DNA from: Desulfobulbaceae bacterium
GTDB lineage: Bacteria; Desulfobacterota; Desulfobulbia; Desulfobulbales; SURF-16
Length of the DNA stretch: 5,316 bases
Assembly: GCA_024763115.1 (NCBI GenBank)
Contig: JANTGB010000187.1
Span: forward strand, 1 to 5,316
Direction of reading: 5' to 3'
In this document: one piece after another, positions 4,522-5,316 of the stretch
Numbering within the stretch: position 1 is the stretch's first letter
Layout of the letters: every line of letters begins with the position of its first letter
Position numbers and translations under genes: made by a program
Notes under the pieces: model-generated
What the model was told of the DNA's origin: nothing
The model's database searches: none
The model's input: the letters and a program-made list of their open reading frames with translations, nothing else

Positions 4522-4654
4522 AAATAAAAAACAGAAAGTGAAAAATGAAAAGAAGGGAATGTAAATTATCAAAATAGATGAGACCATGGTGGCTCAGTTT
4601 TGATTAGCGTTGAAGAATTCGTTTTTGAGTTCTGAGAGTAAATGTTGTAGTATA
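4522..4654. other. Unique AT-rich spacer
   Basis: This stretch lies between two members of the composite repeat family. Only frames of about ten codons are present. I see no terminator, RNA gene or repeat in it. Confidence 0.5.
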
Positions 4655-4748
4655 GTAACTACTCATGGGGTAAGCGTCCTAACTTCGCTAACCCTTGTAA
4701 TTGTAACTGGTTACAGGGTGCAGGTAAGCGCAGACTCCAACCAGTTAC
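4655..4748. mobile_element. Deletion derivative of the composite element (94 bp)
   Basis: Unit A (4655-4707) is complete and close to that of 4356-4408. Unit B is reduced to 46 bp: its left end GTAACTGGTT (4703-4712), a shortened cassette (4721-4738) and a right end AACCAGTTAC (4739-4748) that is the perfect reverse complement of the left end. The hairpin core is gone. The right end differs from the GAGCAGTTAC or GAGTAGTTAC of the full copies, so it seems to have been copied from the left arm. No 8-bp direct repeat is seen. Confidence 0.75.
4721..4738. repeat. Shortened nested cassette
   Basis: CAGGTAAGCG-CAGACTCC has the conserved edges GGTAAGCG and AGACTCC of the cassette, with the middle reduced to a single C. 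It occupies the place of the lost hairpin core in the deleted composite element. Confidence 0.6.
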
Positions 4749-4769
4749 AAATACTGAGGTTAAAGCTCA

Positions 4770-5078
4770 TTAGCCCAACTTTGTGACACAAAAAGACAAA
4801 ATATTGTAATAACAACATGTTATGGAGTGTCAAAATGCTTTTATGGCACTACTTTTGTTATTTTTTTTGTGATTTTTACAATTTTGGAATTTTTTTTGAG
4901 TAGGCTATAAAATTTTAGCGTTGTCAAGCACCTTACATCATTTTATGGCACTACAAAAGGCATTTTCTGCATCATCAATTTGTAACCATTTGATATTATA
5001 AGCAATATATTTATAAAAACATATTTTCTAACAAAAAATCGGCTCCATTAATGGAGCAAAACTCACAAAGTTGGGTTA
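4770..5078. mobile_element. MITE-like element with 16-bp inverted ends
   Basis: TAGCCCAACTTTGTGA (4771-4786) and TCACAAAGTTGGGTTA (5063-5078) are inverted repeats matching at 15 of 16 positions, enclosing about 276 bp of very AT-rich DNA without a convincing gene. Two direct copies of TTTTATGGCACTAC (4839-4852 and 4941-4954) lie inside and may be transposase-binding sites or remnants of a parent insertion sequence. No target duplication is obvious. The parental family cannot be named from this alone. A deleted insertion sequence is the alternative to a true MITE. Confidence 0.6.
5033..5057 (-). terminator. Candidate minus-strand terminator inside the MITE-like element
   Basis: The perfect palindrome GCTCCATT-AATGGAGC (5042-5057) is followed on the minus strand by CGA and six T (5038-5033). 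It would end transcripts entering from the right. Being inside the right end of the mobile element, it may protect that element from read-through. Confidence 0.45.
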
Positions 5079-5191
5079 GCCGCTTACGGCCATTGTCTAA
5101 ACAATTTTTTGTTTTGATTTTTGGTAACTTCTCCATATGTGGTGGCGGCACCCAAACCGTAGGTCTGCTAAAATTTGGACAATTTCTATCA
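5079..5191. other. Spacer between two mobile repeats
   Basis: It contains a small GCCG-ctta-CGGC hairpin (5079-5090) and no credible gene. A 41-codon minus-strand frame starting near 5138 runs into the MITE-like element, matches nothing I recognise and is not called. Confidence 0.4.
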
Positions 5192-5297
5192 CGTCATTCC
5201 GGCATTTAGTCGGCCGGAGGTAAGCGAGGAACGAGACTCCGATCCAAAAAGCTGCTTAATGTCTATAGATTCCGGCCAACTACATGCCGGAATGACG
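5192..5297. repeat. Palindromic element with 27-bp arms (CGTCATTCCGGCAT...)
   Basis: The arms 5192-5218 and 5271-5297 are reverse complements at 25 of 27 positions, and the outer 14 (CGTCATTCCGGCAT / ATGCCGGAATGACG) are perfect. Repeats of the GTCATTCCGGC...GCCGGAATGAC type are widespread REP-like palindromes in proteobacteria. The interior is 52 bp, of which 23 are the nested cassette (5219-5241). It could form a stable RNA hairpin. No autonomous gene is present. Confidence 0.8.
5219..5241. repeat. Nested cassette inside the CGTCATTCC palindrome
   Basis: Identical over 23 bp to 4272-4294 (GGTAAGCG, AGGAACG, AGACTCCG). It begins right after the left arm of a palindromic repeat unrelated to the GTAAC family, which shows that the cassette moves independently of its hosts. 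Confidence 0.85.
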
Positions 5298-5316
5298 AAG
5301 TGAGTGTCAAATTATG

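Noticed and set aside
5010..5138. 41-codon minus-strand frame crossing the right end of the MITE-like element
   Set aside because: It is short, has no convincing ribosome-binding site or recognisable motif, and spans a transposon end and a hairpin. It is probably fortuitous.
60..5297. CRISPR array
   Set aside because: The repeats differ in size, orientation and spacing, contain their own hairpins and show transposition marks. There is no regular repeat-spacer pattern and no cas gene.

Overview
The window is a chromosomal stretch of a mesophilic-looking bacterium of moderate GC, with four ordinary housekeeping-type genes in two divergent pairs. The gene-free DNA is densely filled with small non-coding mobile repeats. 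The gene set (a YfiC/TrmN6-type methyltransferase next to a DUF1015 protein, and a queD-queE pair) and the repeat styles resemble Desulfobacterota (the old Deltaproteobacteria). That placement is an inference from general resemblance, not a proof.

Layout from left to right. Positions 1-339 hold a rho-independent terminator for a gene lying off the left edge, a lone fragment of a repeat end, and a 13-bp tandem duplication. Positions 340-1077 (minus) encode a TrmN6-like tRNA adenine-N6 methyltransferase, and 1261-2598 (minus) a DUF1015 protein of unknown function. They are read in the order DUF1015 then trmN6 and were probably once a tight operon with a 16-nt gap. Positions 2599-3108 are the divergent intergenic region, carrying two repeat elements and a short unique gap with a TATAAT box. 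Positions 3109-3480 and 3470-4147 (plus) encode QueD and QueE, overlapping by 11 bp. These are two consecutive enzymes of 7-deazaguanine (preQ0/queuosine) synthesis; QueC and QueF are not in the window. Positions 4148-5316 contain no credible gene, only a series of repeats and mobile-element remnants.

The main discovery is a family of composite mini-transposons of 158-159 bp. The best copies are 1079-1237 and 4356-4513, with an older third copy at 2888-3072. Each is a 53-bp hairpin unit joined through a shared GTAAC to a hairpin unit of about 110 bp, with ends GTAACTACTCA.../...GTTAC. Two copies are flanked by perfect 8-bp direct repeats (GATCCATT and CATCTAAT), which shows that the composite inserts as one unit. 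GTAA termini plus 8-bp duplications are the signature of the IS66 family, so these are probably IS66-mobilised non-autonomous elements (MITEs). Base changes in the long stem are compensated on the other arm. Related, rearranged or deleted relatives lie at 85-107, 2651-2817, 4151-4329 and 4655-4748.

The copy at 1079-1237 landed exactly on the trmN6 start codon. It duplicated the ATG and created a 53-codon reading frame through the element that stops 5 nt before the real ATG, so translational coupling with DUF1015 may have survived. A second mobile unit, a cassette of about 23 bp (GGTAAGCG...AGACTCC), is nested inside four otherwise different repeats. A 309-bp MITE-like element with 16-bp inverted ends (4770-5078) and a 27-bp-armed palindromic element (5192-5297) complete the right side.
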